From: Cupriavidus campinensis
GTDB lineage: Bacteria > Pseudomonadota > Gammaproteobacteria > Burkholderiales > Burkholderiaceae
NCBI RefSeq assembly: GCF_905397395.1
Contig: NZ_CAJPVH010000007.1
Span: forward strand, 93,292 to 157,291
DNA length: 64,000 bases
Reading direction: 5' to 3'
Shown: one piece after another, positions 26,886 through 36,610 of the stretch
Layout: each line of letters begins with the position of its first letter
Position numbering within the stretch: the stretch's first letter is position 1
Notes under the pieces: generated by a model
Told to the model about the DNA's origin: nothing
Seen by the model: only the letters and a program-made list of their open reading frames with translations
The model's database searches: none
Translations under genes and position numbers: made by a program

Positions 26886-29117
26886 ATGGTGACGTCCACC
26901 GATCTCACGAGTCAGGTCGCAGGCGTGCCCGATGCCGGGCTGGTCGAGCGCGCGCTGGCGTTCGTGCGCGAGACCGCCGACGGGGCGCAGCCCGCGATGC
27001 TGCCCACCGGCGAGACCGTCCTGTCTCACGCCGAGGGGATGCTGCGCATCCTCGACGGCCTGCGCGTGGACGACGCCGCGCGCGCCGCGGCCTGCCTGTT
27101 CGCGATGGCGGCCTTCGTGCCGGACACCGAGCCGCAGATCGAGCCGCGCTTTGGCGAGGAAGTCGCGCGGCTGGTGAAGGGCGTGCGGCAGCTGCTGCGC
27201 ATCGGTGCCATCGCGGTGTCGCAGACCGATGTCTCGGAATCGTCGAAATCCGAGGTCGCTGCCCGCCAGGAACAGGTGGAGGCGCTGCGCAAGATGCTGC
27301 TGGCCTTCGCCCAGGACATCCGCGTGGTGCTGGTGCGCCTGGCGTCACGGCTCCAGACGCTGCGCTGGCTCGCGCAGACCAAGAACATGCCGCTGCCGGG
27401 CGTGGCGCGCGAGACGCTGGATATCTACGCGCCACTGGCCAACCGGCTCGGGATCTGGCAGATGAAGTGGGAGCTGGAGGATCTCGCCTTCCGCTTCGAA
27501 CAGCCGGATACCTACAAGCGCATCGCAAAACTGCTAGACGAGAAGCGGATCGAGCGCGAGAGCTATATCTCGCAGGCGATCGAGCGGCTGCAGTCGGAAC
27601 TGGCCTCGGCCGGCATCCCCGCCGAGGTCACCGGCCGGCCCAAGCACATCTACAGCATCTGGAAGAAGATGCGCGGCAAGGAACTCGATTTCGCCGATTT
27701 GTACGATGTGCGCGCGTTCCGCGTGATCGTGGACGACATCAAGGATTGCTACACGGTCCTCGGCATCGTCCACCATATCTGGCAGCCGATTCCGCGCGAG
27801 TTCGACGACTACATCTCGCGGCCGAAGTCCAACGGCTACAAGTCCCTGCACACGGTGGTCATCGGCGACGATGGCCGCGCGTTCGAGGTGCAGATCCGCA
27901 CGCAGGAGATGCACCACTTCGCCGAATACGGCGTGGCGGCGCACTGGCGCTACAAGGAAGCCGGCAGCAAGGGCTACAGCGGGCAGTTCTCGGCCAGCGA
28001 GCGCTACGACGAGAAGATCGCCTGGCTGCGCCAGTTGCTGGCGTGGAAGGACGATGCCGACCACTCGGTCGCGCACGAGGATTCGCCGTGGGAGCAGCTC
28101 AAGCATGCGGCCATCGACGACCATATCTATGTGCTGACCCCGCAGGCGCGCGTGGTAGCGATGCCGCAGGGCGCCACGCCGGTGGACTTCGCCTATTACC
28201 TGCATAGCGACCTCGGCCACCGCTGCCGTGGCGCGCGCGTGGACGGGGCGATGGTGCCGCTGAACACGCCGCTGCGGAACGGGCAGACCGTGGAGATCGT
28301 CGCGGTCAAGCAGGGCGGGCCGTCGCGCGACTGGCTCAATACGGAGCTGGGCTACCTCGCCAGCAGCCGCGCGCGGGCCAAGGTGCGCGCGTGGTTCAAC
28401 GCGCTGGACTCGCAGGAGACCATCGCGCAGGGCCGGGCACTGATCGAAAAAACCTTGCAGCGCGAGGGCAAGACCGCGGTCAACCTCGACGACCTGGCCA
28501 GCCGGCTCCACTTCAAGACCCCGGACGAGCTGTTCGCGGCGGTGGCGAAGGAGGAGTTCAGCCTGCGCCATGTGGAGCATGCGCTGCGGCACCCGGAGGG
28601 CGAGGCGCAGCCACAGTTCAACGAGGAAGAAGCCGTCACCAAGAAGAGCCGCGCGACCAGCGTGGCGCGCGGCGCCAAGAGCGGCGTGCTGGTGGTGGGC
28701 GTGGACTCGTTGATGACGCAGATGTCCCGCTGCTGCAAGCCGGCGCCGCCGGACGAGATTGTTGGATTCGTCACGCGGGGGCGCGGCGTGTCGATCCATC
28801 GCCGCAATTGCCATACGTTCCAGCAACTGTCGTCGCGTGCGCCCGAACGCGTGATCCAGACGGCGTGGGGCAAGCGCAGCGACGCCGTGTACCCGGTGGA
28901 CATCCACGTGGAAGCCGTGGACCGCCAGGGCCTGCTGCGCGACATCTCCGAAGTCCTCTCGCGCGAAAAGATCAACGTCACCGGCGTGAAGACGCTTTCG
29001 AGCAAGGGCGTAGCGCGGATGCAGTTCACGGCCGAGGTCTCGGAGGCCACGCAGTTGCAACGCGCGCTTTCCATCATCGAAGATGTACAAGGGGTGTTGC
29101 AGGCGAAAAGAAAGTGA
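26886..29117 (+). CDS. relA: (p)ppGpp synthetase RelA (hydrolase domain degenerate)
   Basis: A 743-residue RelA/SpoT homologue. The N-terminal HD domain is degenerate: at the usual HD position the sequence reads AACLFAMAAF, so hydrolase activity should be absent. The synthetase domain has DLYDVRAFRVIVDDIKDCY, SRPKSNGYKSLHTVV and the acidic EFDD motif (305-308), the mark of monofunctional RelA as opposed to RxKD in SpoT. A TGS domain (YVLTPQARVVAMPQGATPVDFAYYLH) and a C-terminal ACT domain (about 670-743) follow. RelA makes ppGpp on ribosomes stalled by uncharged tRNA. Sitting next to tRNA and tRNA-synthetase genes fits that theme but may be coincidence. Confidence 0.95.
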   Translation: MVTSTDLTSQVAGVPDAGLVERALAFVRETADGAQPAMLPTGETVLSHAEGMLRILDGLRVDDAARAAACLFAMAAFVPDTEPQIEPRFGEEVARLVKGVRQLLRIGAIAVSQTDVSESSKSEVAARQEQVEALRKMLLAFAQDIRVVLVRLASRLQTLRWLAQTKNMPLPGVARETLDIYAPLANRLGIWQMKWELEDLAFRFEQPDTYKRIAKLLDEKRIERESYISQAIERLQSELASAGIPAEVTGRPKHIYSIWKKMRGKELDFADLYDVRAFRVIVDDIKDCYTVLGIVHHIWQPIPREFDDYISRPKSNGYKSLHTVVIGDDGRAFEVQIRTQEMHHFAEYGVAAHWRYKEAGSKGYSGQFSASERYDEKIAWLRQLLAWKDDADHSVAHEDSPWEQLKHAAIDDHIYVLTPQARVVAMPQGATPVDFAYYLHSDLGHRCRGARVDGAMVPLNTPLRNGQTVEIVAVKQGGPSRDWLNTELGYLASSRARAKVRAWFNALDSQETIAQGRALIEKTLQREGKTAVNLDDLASRLHFKTPDELFAAVAKEEFSLRHVEHALRHPEGEAQPQFNEEEAVTKKSRATSVARGAKSGVLVVGVDSLMTQMSRCCKPAPPDEIVGFVTRGRGVSIHRRNCHTFQQLSSRAPERVIQTAWGKRSDAVYPVDIHVEAVDRQGLLRDISEVLSREKINVTGVKTLSSKGVARMQFTAEVSEATQLQRALSIIEDVQGVLQAKRK

Positions 29118-29126
29118 TGCTATACT
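29097..29126 (+). promoter_or_regulatory. promoter of tRNA-Val
   Basis: TTGCAG (29097-29102), an 18-base spacer and TATACT (29121-29126), placing the transcription start near 29133, just before the tRNA. The -35 lies in the end of relA. Confidence 0.7.
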
Positions 29127-29138
29127 TGCGGCTTCGCT

Positions 29139-29215
29139 AGGCTCGTAGCTCAGCTGGTTAGAGCACCACCTTGACATGGTGGGGGTCGTTGGTTCGAGTC
29201 CAATCGAGCCTACCA
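29139..29215 (+). tRNA. tRNA-Val (anticodon GAC)
   Basis: A 77-base cloverleaf with acceptor stem AGGCTCG/CGAGCCT, anticodon stem CCACC/GGTGG, loop TTGACAT giving anticodon GAC, T-loop GTTCGAGTC, and an encoded CCA end. It reads valine codons GUC and GUU. Confidence 0.97.
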
Positions 29216-29316
29216 ACGAATTGCAGTAAAGCAGTAAAAATACGTATTACCCCGTCGGCATCGAAGGCTGGCGTGACGGCAGATCCGATCGACTTCTACA
29301 GGCACGGAAACGCATC

Positions 29317-29361
29317 ATGAACAAGACAACTCGAACTACTACCGCTGGTCAGCGACAGTAG
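29317..29361 (+). CDS. threonine-rich leader peptide upstream of thrS
   Basis: The 14-residue peptide [14 protein letters not shown] is encoded with five threonine codons (ACA, ACT, ACT, ACT, ACC), three consecutive, and stops with TAG at 29359-29361. A weak ribosome site (CGGAAACG) precedes it. The stop is 43 bases ahead of a Rho-independent terminator stem, and the next gene is threonyl-tRNA synthetase. By analogy with the thr and pheM/pheST leaders of enterics, a ribosome stalled for lack of threonyl-tRNA would let transcription continue into thrS. That the peptide is translated is inference; the codon content is seen directly. Confidence 0.65.
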   Translation: MNKTTRTTTAGQRQ

Positions 29362-29403
29362 TCGAGGTGCGCCTTCGCCCCGGGGTGATCCGGGTAGATT
29401 GAG

Positions 29404-29432
29404 AAAAACGCGGCCTTGGCCGCGTTTTTTTT
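29404..29432 (+). terminator. thrS: attenuator-type terminator before thrS
   Basis: Stem AAAAACGCGGCC / GGCCGCGTTTTT with a very tight loop and eight T residues at the end. It lies 43 bases after the leader-peptide stop and 158 bases before thrS. It would also terminate the tRNA-Val transcript if no internal promoter exists. Confidence 0.85.
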
Positions 29433-29590
29433 CGTCTGTCGTTCGCCAGCGGCCTGATAAGCTGCCGCATCGTCCGCGATGCGCGGCAAGGAACAAATGG
29501 TGGCTGGCCTCGCCGCTACCGCAGACATTGACTTTGATCCGCCCGCCAAGGCGCAGAATGCTGGCGAGCGGACCCCTCAAAAGGTGCAAG

Positions 29591-31498
29591 ATGATCGCAA
29601 TCACGCTGCCGGACGGTTCCCGTCGCGAATTTCCCGGCCCTGTCACGGTGGCCGAAGTGGCCCAGAGCATCGGCTCGGGCCTGGCCAAGGCGGCACTTGC
29701 TGGCAAGGTGGATGGCCAGCTCGTCGATACGAGCTACCGGATCGACCGTGACGCCGCGCTCGCCATCGTGACGGACAAGGATGCCGATGGCGTCGACGTG
29801 ATCCGCCACTCGACGGCTCACTTGCTGGCCTACGCCGTCAAGGAGCTGTATCCCGAGGCGCAGGTGACGATCGGCCCGGTCATCGACAACGGTTTCTACT
29901 ACGACTTCGCCTACAAGCGCCCCTTCACGCCCGAAGACCTCGTTGCCATCGAGAAGAAGATGACGGAGCTCGCCCGCAAGGACGAGAAAGTCACGCGCGA
30001 AGTGTGGAACCGCGACGAGGCGGTGGCGCTGTTCGAGTCGATGGGCGAGAAGTACAAGGCCGAGATCATCGCGTCGATTCCGGCGGACCAGGAAATCGGT
30101 CTCTATCGCGAAGGCAATTTCGTCGATCTGTGCCGCGGCCCGCACGTGCCGTCCACGGGCAAGCTCAAGGTGTTCAAGCTGATGAAGGTGGCTGGCGCCT
30201 ACTGGCGCGGCGACTCGAACAACGAGATGCTCCAGCGCGTCTACGGCACGGCCTGGGCGAAGAAGGAAGACCAGGACGCCTACCTGACGATGCTGGAAGA
30301 GGCCGAGAAGCGCGATCACCGCAAGCTCGGCAAGCTGCTCGACCTGTTCCACCTGCAGGAGGAGGCGCCGGGCATGGTGTTCTGGCATCCGAAGGGCTGG
30401 CAGGTCTGGCAGGCGGTGGAGCAGTACATGCGCGGCCGCCTGGGCGCAGGCGGCTATGAAGAAGTCCGCACGCCGCAGGTGATGGACCGTTCGCTCTGGG
30501 AAAAGTCCGGCCACTGGCAGAACTACAAGGAGAACATGTTCGTCACGGAATCGGAGAAGCGCGACTACGCGATCAAGCCGATGAACTGCCCTGGACATGT
30601 GCAGATCTTCAACCACGGGCTGCGTTCGTACCGGGACCTGCCGCTGCGCCTGGCCGAGTTTGGCGCCTGCCATCGCAACGAGCCGTCCGGCGCGCTGCAT
30701 GGGCTGATGCGCGTGCGCGGTTTTGTGCAGGATGATGCACACATCTTCTGCACGGAAGCCCAGATCGTGGAAGAAGCGAAGGCGTTCAACGAACTCGCGT
30801 TCTCGATCTATGACGATTTCGGCTTCAAGGACGTGGCGGTCAAGCTGTCGCTGCGCCCGGCCCAGCGCGCTGGCTCGGACGAGATCTGGGACCATGCCGA
30901 GGAAGGCCTGCGCCTGGCCCTGCGCGCCTGTGGCGTGGAGTGGGAAGAGCTGCCGGGCGAGGGCGCCTTCTACGGCCCGAAGGTCGAATACCACATCAAG
31001 GATGCTATCGGCCGCTCGTGGCAGTGCGGCACGCTGCAGCTGGATCTGGTGTTGCCGGAGCGGCTGGGTGCCGAATACGTCGCCGAGGACAACTCGCGCA
31101 AGCGTCCGGTCATGCTCCACCGTGCCATCCTCGGTTCGTTCGAGCGCTTCCTGGGCATCCTGCTCGAAAATCACGCGGGTGCTTTGCCCGCCTGGCTGGC
31201 GCCGGAGCAGGTGGTGGTCCTGAATATTGCCGATTCGCAATCGGAATATGCCGAAAGCGTCGTGCAACTCTTGCAAAAACAAGGGTTTAGGGCCAAGGCC
31301 GATTTGCGTAACGAGAAAATTACGTATAAAATCCGCGAGCATTCTCTCCAGAAGATTCCCTACCTGCTGGTAGTGGGCGAAAAGGAGAAGGATGCCAATC
31401 AAGTGGCCGTGCGTGCCCGTGGCAACGTGGATCTGGGTGTGATGCCCGTCTCCGCGTTTGTGGAACGTCTCCAACAGGACGTTGCCAGCAAAGCCTGA
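29591..31498 (+). CDS. thrS: threonyl-tRNA synthetase
   Basis: A 635-residue class II synthetase. It has the N-terminal TGS domain ([14 protein letters not shown] onward), the editing domain ([19 protein letters not shown]), and the catalytic core with [21 protein letters not shown] (zinc-binding cysteine in NCPGH), motif 2 in [22 protein letters not shown], and motif 3 near [19 protein letters not shown]. The C-terminal anticodon-binding domain follows. The start at 29591 has AAAGGTGC upstream; the longer ORF from 29399 covers the terminator and is not translated. First gene of the translation cluster through ihfA and merR. Confidence 0.98.
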   Translation: MIAITLPDGSRREFPGPVTVAEVAQSIGSGLAKAALAGKVDGQLVDTSYRIDRDAALAIVTDKDADGVDVIRHSTAHLLAYAVKELYPEAQVTIGPVIDNGFYYDFAYKRPFTPEDLVAIEKKMTELARKDEKVTREVWNRDEAVALFESMGEKYKAEIIASIPADQEIGLYREGNFVDLCRGPHVPSTGKLKVFKLMKVAGAYWRGDSNNEMLQRVYGTAWAKKEDQDAYLTMLEEAEKRDHRKLGKLLDLFHLQEEAPGMVFWHPKGWQVWQAVEQYMRGRLGAGGYEEVRTPQVMDRSLWEKSGHWQNYKENMFVTESEKRDYAIKPMNCPGHVQIFNHGLRSYRDLPLRLAEFGACHRNEPSGALHGLMRVRGFVQDDAHIFCTEAQIVEEAKAFNELAFSIYDDFGFKDVAVKLSLRPAQRAGSDEIWDHAEEGLRLALRACGVEWEELPGEGAFYGPKVEYHIKDAIGRSWQCGTLQLDLVLPERLGAEYVAEDNSRKRPVMLHRAILGSFERFLGILLENHAGALPAWLAPEQVVVLNIADSQSEYAESVVQLLQKQGFRAKADLRNEKITYKIREHSLQKIPYLLVVGEKEKDANQVAVRARGNVDLGVMPVSAFVERLQQDVASKA

Positions 31499-31545
31499 GG
31501 GTGATGAGCACGGCTTGTTTTTTTGTCTTCTTGAGGTAACGGAAC

Positions 31546-32067
31546 ATCGCTACAGACAAAGGTCACCGTATCAACCGTGAGATCAGCGCGCCGGAACTGC
31601 GCCTGGTAGGGGTTGATAACGAGCAGCTCGGCATCGTCAAGTTCATGGACGCATTGCGCCTGGCCGAGGACAAGGACTTGGATCTCGTGGAAATCGCGCC
31701 CAACGCGGCTCCACCCGTGGCCCGCATCATGGACTACGGCAAGTTCAAGTATGAGGAAGCCAAGCGCGCCCATGACGCCAAGCTCAAGCAGAAGATCATC
31801 CAGGTCAAGGAAGTGAAGTTCCGTCCTGGCACGGATGATGGCGACTACAACGTCAAGCTGCGCAACCTGAAGCGTTTCCTGGAGGATGGTGACAAGACCA
31901 AGATCACGCTGCGTTTCCGCGGCCGTGAGATGGCCCACCAGGAAATCGGTGCGCGCATGCTGGAGCGTCTGAAGGCGGACCTGGAGGAGCTGGGTCAGGT
32001 CGAGCAGATGCCGAAGATGGAAGGCCGCCAGATGGTGATGGTGCTGGCCCCCAAGAAGAAGAAGTAA
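31546..32067 (+). CDS. infC: translation initiation factor IF-3, AUC start codon
   Basis: A 173-residue IF-3, full length only if translation begins at the ATC at 31546. The N-terminal domain ([21 protein letters not shown]) then reads normally, with GAGGTAAC 6-13 bases upstream; the first ATG (31645) lies 33 codons in and would remove most of that domain. The C-terminal domain shows [21 protein letters not shown] and [19 protein letters not shown]. infC is known to use rare start codons (AUU in Escherichia coli) so that IF-3, which rejects non-AUG starts, represses its own translation. AUC would serve the same purpose here. Confidence 0.93.
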   Translation: MATDKGHRINREISAPELRLVGVDNEQLGIVKFMDALRLAEDKDLDLVEIAPNAAPPVARIMDYGKFKYEEAKRAHDAKLKQKIIQVKEVKFRPGTDDGDYNVKLRNLKRFLEDGDKTKITLRFRGREMAHQEIGARMLERLKADLEELGQVEQMPKMEGRQMVMVLAPKKKK

Positions 32068-32080
32068 TTCTCGCGCGGGG

Positions 32081-32114
32081 CGACGGCCGGGATGTCACGT
32101 ACATCCCGGCGTCG
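32081..32114 (+). promoter_or_regulatory. strong hairpin in the infC-rpmI spacer, candidate ribosomal-protein leader element
   Basis: CGAC and GCCGGGATGT pair with ACATCCCGGC and GTCG, 14 base pairs interrupted by one bulged G, around the loop CACGT. There is no T tract, so it is not a terminator. The 167-base spacer before rpmI is where ribosomal protein L20 represses rpmI-rplT translation in Escherichia coli; a similar role here is inference. Confidence 0.5.
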
Positions 32115-32234
32115 TGCTGCGCGGAAAACCGTACGTGGTCCCCGTGGCTGCGTACAACAACAAGTGGATGCGGGTCTTGCAAGCGTCGGCGTGAGCCGTC
32201 CACCTGCATGCATGTCATAGAGCTGGAGTTTTTC

Positions 32235-32432
32235 ATGCCTAAGATGAAGACCAAGAAAAGCGCCTCCAAGCGCTTTACGGCGCGCCCGAACGGTTCGTTC
32301 AAGCGCGGCCAGGCCTTCAAGCGTCACATCCTGACCAAGAAGACCACCAAGAACAAGCGTCAACTGCGCGGCACCCAGGACGTCCATGAGACGAACCTGA
32401 AGTCGGTTCGCGCGATGATGCCCTACGCATAA
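32235..32432 (+). CDS. rpmI: 50S ribosomal protein L35
   Basis: A 65-residue, highly basic protein: [20 protein letters not shown] at the start and [24 protein letters not shown] near the end, matching L35 in length and sequence. The start is the ATG of MPKMKT at 32235; the preceding in-frame ATG at 32208 is not conserved. rplT follows after 26 bases with a consensus AAAGGAG. Confidence 0.97.
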   Translation: MPKMKTKKSASKRFTARPNGSFKRGQAFKRHILTKKTTKNKRQLRGTQDVHETNLKSVRAMMPYA

Positions 32433-32458
32433 CCCAACGACAACGAAAGGAGTAATAC

Positions 32459-32815
32459 ATGCCTCGAGTCAAACGTGGGGTCACTGCACGGGCCCGTCAC
32501 AAGAAAGTCATCGACGCTGCCAAGGGTTACCGCGGCCGTCGCAATAACGTCTATCGCATCGCCAAGCAGGCGGTCATGCGTGCTGGCCAGTACGCATACC
32601 GCGATCGTCGCAACAAGAAGCGCGTGTTCCGTGCGCTCTGGATTGCACGTATCAACGCGGCAACGCGTGAGCATGGCCTGACCTACAGCGTGTTCATGAA
32701 CGGCCTGAAGAAGGCTTCGATTGAACTGGACCGCAAGGTGCTGTCGGACATGGCTATCCACGACAAGCCTGCCTTTGCCGCCATCGTCAACCAGGTGAAA
32801 GCCTCCGTTGCCTGA
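32459..32815 (+). CDS. rplT: 50S ribosomal protein L20
   Basis: A 118-residue protein, the standard L20 length, beginning [20 protein letters not shown] with the long basic N-terminal helix, then [31 protein letters not shown]20 binds 23S rRNA early in large-subunit assembly and, in studied bacteria, represses its own operon. A strong terminator follows at 32876. Confidence 0.98.
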   Translation: MPRVKRGVTARARHKKVIDAAKGYRGRRNNVYRIAKQAVMRAGQYAYRDRRNKKRVFRALWIARINAATREHGLTYSVFMNGLKKASIELDRKVLSDMAIHDKPAFAAIVNQVKASVA

Positions 32816-32875
32816 TGCCGGCTGCGGAAGCGCCCCAGGGCGCTTCCGGGCAAGCGCCGACCGCCAGGTCTGCTG

Positions 32876-32904
32876 AAACGGGGCTCCTCACCGAGCCCCG
32901 TTTT
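32876..32904 (+). terminator. Rho-independent terminator after rplT
   Basis: Stem AAACGGGGCTC / GAGCCCCGTTT with a 6-base loop and a T4 end. A second stable hairpin without a T tract (CGGAAGCGCCC / GGGCGCTTCCG, 32825-32848) stands just before it. pheS would therefore need readthrough or its own promoter. Confidence 0.88.
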
Positions 32905-32990
32905 CATTTCGAATGCCGTGTCATGCACAGTGAAACGGCACCCGAAATGAGATACCGCACACAGTGCTAACCCTTTCCACGATTGCCGTC

Positions 32991-34022
32991 ATGTCCCTGG
33001 ATCTGGATCAAATCGTCGCCGATGCACAGGCCGCCTTCGCCGCCGCCAACGACAACGCCACGCTGGAAAACGAAAAGGCCCGCTTCCTGGGCAAGACCGG
33101 GGCGCTGACCGAGCTGCTCAAGGGCCTGGGCAAGCTCGACCCCGAGGCGCGCAAGACCGAAGGCGCGCGCATCAACCAGGTCAAGCAGCAGGTGGAAGGT
33201 GCCCTGCAGGCGCGCCGCCAGGCGCTGGCCGATGCGCTGATGAACGCGCGCCTGGCCGCCGAGGCCATCGACGTGACGCTGCCCGGCCGCGCCGTGTCGC
33301 GCGGCAGCCTGCATCCGGTCATGCGCACTTGGGAACGCGTGGAGCAGATCTTCGGCTCCATCGGCTTCGACGTGGCGGATGGTCCCGAGATCGAGACCGA
33401 CTGGATGAACTTCACCGCACTGAACAACCCGGACAATCATCCGGCCCGTTCGATGCAGGACACGTTCTATGTGGACGGCCGCGACAGCGACGACAAGCTG
33501 CTGCTCCTGCGCACGCACACCAGCCCGATGCAGGTGCGCTACGCGCGCATGCACGTGCAGAAGCACGCCGGCAAGCCGATGCCGCCGATCAAGGTGATCT
33601 GCCCGGGCCGCACCTACCGTGTGGATAGCGACGCCACGCACTCGCCGATGTTCAACCAGGTGGAAGGGCTGTGGATTGGCGAGCATGTGAGCTTCGCCGA
33701 CCTGAAGGGTGTCTACACCGATTTCCTGCGCAAGTTCTTCGAGCGCGATGACATCCAGGTGCGCTTCCGCCCGTCGTACTTCCCGTTCACCGAGCCGTCG
33801 GCGGAAATCGACATGGCCTTCGGCAGCGGCCGCTGGCTGGAGATCTCGGGCTCGGGCCAGGTGCATCCGAACGTGCTGCGCAACATGGGCCTCGACCCCG
33901 AGCGCTATATCGGCTTCGCGTTCGGCTCCGGCCTCGAGCGCCTGACGATGCTGCGCTATGGCATCAATGACCTGCGGCTGTTCTTCGAGGGCGACGTGCG
34001 CTTCCTGCGCCAGTTCGCCTGA
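32991..34022 (+). CDS. pheS: phenylalanyl-tRNA synthetase alpha subunit
   Basis: A 343-residue class II synthetase subunit. The N-terminal coiled coil spans about residues 1-85. The catalytic core has [14 protein letters not shown], the motif 2 region [43 protein letters not shown], and motif 3 [18 protein letters not shown]. The ATG at 32991 is preferred over 32964 because [13 protein letters not shown] is the usual start. The enzyme works as a tetramer with PheT, encoded 66 bases downstream. Confidence 0.98.
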   Translation: MSLDLDQIVADAQAAFAAANDNATLENEKARFLGKTGALTELLKGLGKLDPEARKTEGARINQVKQQVEGALQARRQALADALMNARLAAEAIDVTLPGRAVSRGSLHPVMRTWERVEQIFGSIGFDVADGPEIETDWMNFTALNNPDNHPARSMQDTFYVDGRDSDDKLLLLRTHTSPMQVRYARMHVQKHAGKPMPPIKVICPGRTYRVDSDATHSPMFNQVEGLWIGEHVSFADLKGVYTDFLRKFFERDDIQVRFRPSYFPFTEPSAEIDMAFGSGRWLEISGSGQVHPNVLRNMGLDPERYIGFAFGSGLERLTMLRYGINDLRLFFEGDVRFLRQFA

Positions 34023-34088
34023 CCAGCCCCAGGCCGCATCGCTCATCGTCACAGAACATCACAGAATACCTACCGGATCAGAAGCGCC

Positions 34089-36536
34089 ATGCAATTCTCG
34101 GAATCCTGGCTTCGTACTTTCGCCAATCCTGAAAAGATCTCTACCGACGCGCTGTCGCACAGCCTGACCATGGCCGGGCTCGAGGTGGAAGAGGTTGGCC
34201 CCGTTGCGCCGCCGTTCAGCAAGATCGTCGTGGCCCGTGTGCTGGCCACCGAGCGCCACCCCAACGCTGACCGCCTCAACGTCTGCCAGGTGGATGCCGG
34301 CACCGGCGAGACGCTCCAGATCGTCTGCGGCGCGCCTAACGTCAAGCCTGGCATCCTGGTGCCGTGCGCCATGGTCGGCGCCGTGCTGCCGCCGGCGGAA
34401 GCAGGCGGTGCGCCGTTCGAGATCAAGATCGGCAAGCTGCGCGGCGTGGAAAGCTACGGCATGCTGTGCTCGGCGCGCGAACTGAAGCTGTCCGAGGACC
34501 ACGGCGGCCTGATGGTCCTGCCGGACGACGCCCCGGTCGGCCAGGATATTCGTCAGTATCTGGATCTGGATGATCAGATTTTCACGATCAAGCTGACGCC
34601 GAACAAGGCGGACTGCCTGTCGATCCACGGTGTGGCGCGTGAAGTTTCCGCGTTGACCGGCGCGACGCTGACGCTGCCGGACATGAAGCCGGTGGCCGTC
34701 ACGCTCGCCGACAAACTGCCCGTGAAGATCTCGGCGCCGGACCTCTGCGGCCGTTTCTCGGGCCGCGTGATCCGTGGCGTGAACGCACGTGCCGCCACAC
34801 CGGCGTGGATGGTGCAGCGCCTGGAGCGCTCGGGCCAGCGCAGCATCTCGGCGCTGGTGGACATCTCCAACTATGTGATGCTGGAGCTGGGCCGTCCGAG
34901 CCACGTGTTCGACCTCGACAAGATCCACGGCGGGCTGGACGTGCGCTGGGGCCGCAAGGGAGAGCAACTCAAGCTGCTGAACGGCAACACGGTCGACGTG
35001 GACGAGCAGGTGGGCGTGATCGCCGACGACAAGGAGATCGAAAGCCTGGCCGGCATCATGGGCGGTGACAGCACTGCTGTGTCGCTGGACACGACCAATA
35101 TCTACCTGGAAGCCGCATTCTGGTGGCCGAACGCCATCCAGGGCCGCGCGCGCCGTTACAACTTCTCGACCGATGCCGCGCACCGCTTCGAGCGCGGCGT
35201 GGACTACGCCACGACGGTGGAGCACATCGAGCGCATTACCGCGCTGATCCTCGACATCTGCGGCGGCCAGGCCGGCCCGGTGGACGATCAGGTGGTGAAC
35301 CTGCCCGAGCGCAAGCCGGTGAGCCTGCGCGTGGCGCGTGCCGAGCGCGTGCTGGGCATCGAGCTGTCGTCGGCAGAGATCGCCGACGTGTTCCAGCGCC
35401 TGAACCTGCTGTTCACGCGCTCGGAAGGTGCCGAGGGCGAGGTGTTTGCCGTCACGCCGCCGAGCTACCGCTTCGACATCGAGATCGAGGAAGACCTGAT
35501 CGAGGAAGTGGCGCGTATCTATGGCTTCGAGCGGATTCCGGCGCTGGCGCCGATCGCCGAGAGCGAGATGCGTCCGACCAACGAGGCACGCCGCTCTACC
35601 CACGTGGTGCGTCACGCGCTGGCCGCCCGCGATTACCAGGAGGTGATCAACTTCGCCTTCGTGGAAGAGAAATGGGAGCGCGACTTCGCCAGCAACGACA
35701 ACCCGATCCGCCTGCTGAACCCGATCGCGAGCCAGCTGGCCGTGATGCGTTCGACGCTGCTCGGCGGGCTGGTGGACAAGGTCCGTTACAACCTCAACCG
35801 CAAGGCTGCGCGCGTGCGCCTGTTCGAAGTGGGCCGGGTGTTCCATCGTGACGGAAACGTGACGGATGGCGGCCTGACCGTGGCCGGCTATCACCAGCCG
35901 ATGGTGGCCGCCGGCATCGCCTACGGCCCGGCGTTCGACGAGCAGTGGGGCATCGCCACGCGTCCGGTGGACTTCTTCGACGTGAAGGGCGACGTGGAGT
36001 CGCTGTTCCACCCGCGTACGGCGCGCTTCGAGCCGGTGGCGCATCCTGCGCTGCATCCGGGCCGCGCGGCGCGCGTGATCGTGGACGGCAAGCCGGTTGG
36101 CGTAGTGGGCGAGCTGCACCCGCGCTGGCTCCAGGAATACGAACTGACCCAGGCGCCGGTAGCGTTCGAGCTGGACCTGGATGCGCTGCGCGACGTCGGT
36201 CTGCCGGCGTACACAGAGATCTCGAAGTTCCCGGCCGCCGTGCGCGACCTGGCCGTGGTGGTCAAGCAGTTGGTGCGCGTGCAGGACCTGCTCGATGCGA
36301 TGCGCGCGGCGCTGGATCAAGGCGGTTTTGGCCACTACGTGCAGAGCCTGGCGCTGTTCGACGAATTCCGTCCGAAGGCGGCTTCCGCCGCGATCGGGGC
36401 CGACGAGAAAAGCCTTGCGTTCCGTGTGACGTTGCAAGATACTGGGGCGACCCTCCAGGACGAGACGGTCGACAGCGCAGTGCGCTGTATGATCGATGCA
36501 CTGGCAGCGGGCTTCTCGGCCCGGCTGCGCGGATAG
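34089..36536 (+). CDS. pheT: phenylalanyl-tRNA synthetase beta subunit
   Basis: An 815-residue protein, normal for bacterial PheT. It begins [14 protein letters not shown], has the tRNA-binding OB domain (about 40-150), the B3/B4 editing domain, the B5 domain and a C-terminal ferredoxin-like anticodon-binding domain ([18 protein letters not shown]). [15 protein letters not shown] is a conserved core segment. It provides editing and tRNA recognition for the PheST tetramer. Confidence 0.98.
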   Translation: MQFSESWLRTFANPEKISTDALSHSLTMAGLEVEEVGPVAPPFSKIVVARVLATERHPNADRLNVCQVDAGTGETLQIVCGAPNVKPGILVPCAMVGAVLPPAEAGGAPFEIKIGKLRGVESYGMLCSARELKLSEDHGGLMVLPDDAPVGQDIRQYLDLDDQIFTIKLTPNKADCLSIHGVAREVSALTGATLTLPDMKPVAVTLADKLPVKISAPDLCGRFSGRVIRGVNARAATPAWMVQRLERSGQRSISALVDISNYVMLELGRPSHVFDLDKIHGGLDVRWGRKGEQLKLLNGNTVDVDEQVGVIADDKEIESLAGIMGGDSTAVSLDTTNIYLEAAFWWPNAIQGRARRYNFSTDAAHRFERGVDYATTVEHIERITALILDICGGQAGPVDDQVVNLPERKPVSLRVARAERVLGIELSSAEIADVFQRLNLLFTRSEGAEGEVFAVTPPSYRFDIEIEEDLIEEVARIYGFERIPALAPIAESEMRPTNEARRSTHVVRHALAARDYQEVINFAFVEEKWERDFASNDNPIRLLNPIASQLAVMRSTLLGGLVDKVRYNLNRKAARVRLFEVGRVFHRDGNVTDGGLTVAGYHQPMVAAGIAYGPAFDEQWGIATRPVDFFDVKGDVESLFHPRTARFEPVAHPALHPGRAARVIVDGKPVGVVGELHPRWLQEYELTQAPVAFELDLDALRDVGLPAYTEISKFPAAVRDLAVVVKQLVRVQDLLDAMRAALDQGGFGHYVQSLALFDEFRPKAASAAIGADEKSLAFRVTLQDTGATLQDETVDSAVRCMIDALAAGFSARLRG

Positions 36537-36610
36537 GTCGCTGAAACCTGGGGCGCCCGGGCACAGCTCCCGGGCGGATCGCCAGACAGACCTCAGAAGA
36601 GCGATCAAGA

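Larger units (their letters stand above)
29216..29590 (+). promoter_or_regulatory. thrS: thrS leader region (375 bp) with a threonine-rich leader peptide and attenuator
   Basis: This stretch holds, in order: a possible promoter (TTGCAG 29221-29226, 18-base spacer, TATTAC 29245-29250), a 14-codon ORF rich in Thr codons (29317-29361), a GC-rich segment (29361-29400) with possible small hairpins, a strong terminator (29404-29432), and about 158 bases to the thrS ATG. The arrangement is that of transcription attenuation by ribosome stalling. An alternative antiterminator pairing could not be traced convincingly by eye. Confidence 0.6.

Noticed and set aside
29216..29590. T-box riboswitch upstream of thrS
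   Set aside because: No AGGGUGGNACCGCG-like T-box sequence or specifier-loop architecture is visible, and the host type is not one that uses T-boxes for this gene. The Thr-rich ORF gives a simpler explanation.
34059..36608. An 849-codon minus-strand open frame opposite pheT
   Set aside because: Antisense shadow of pheT with compositional bias only.
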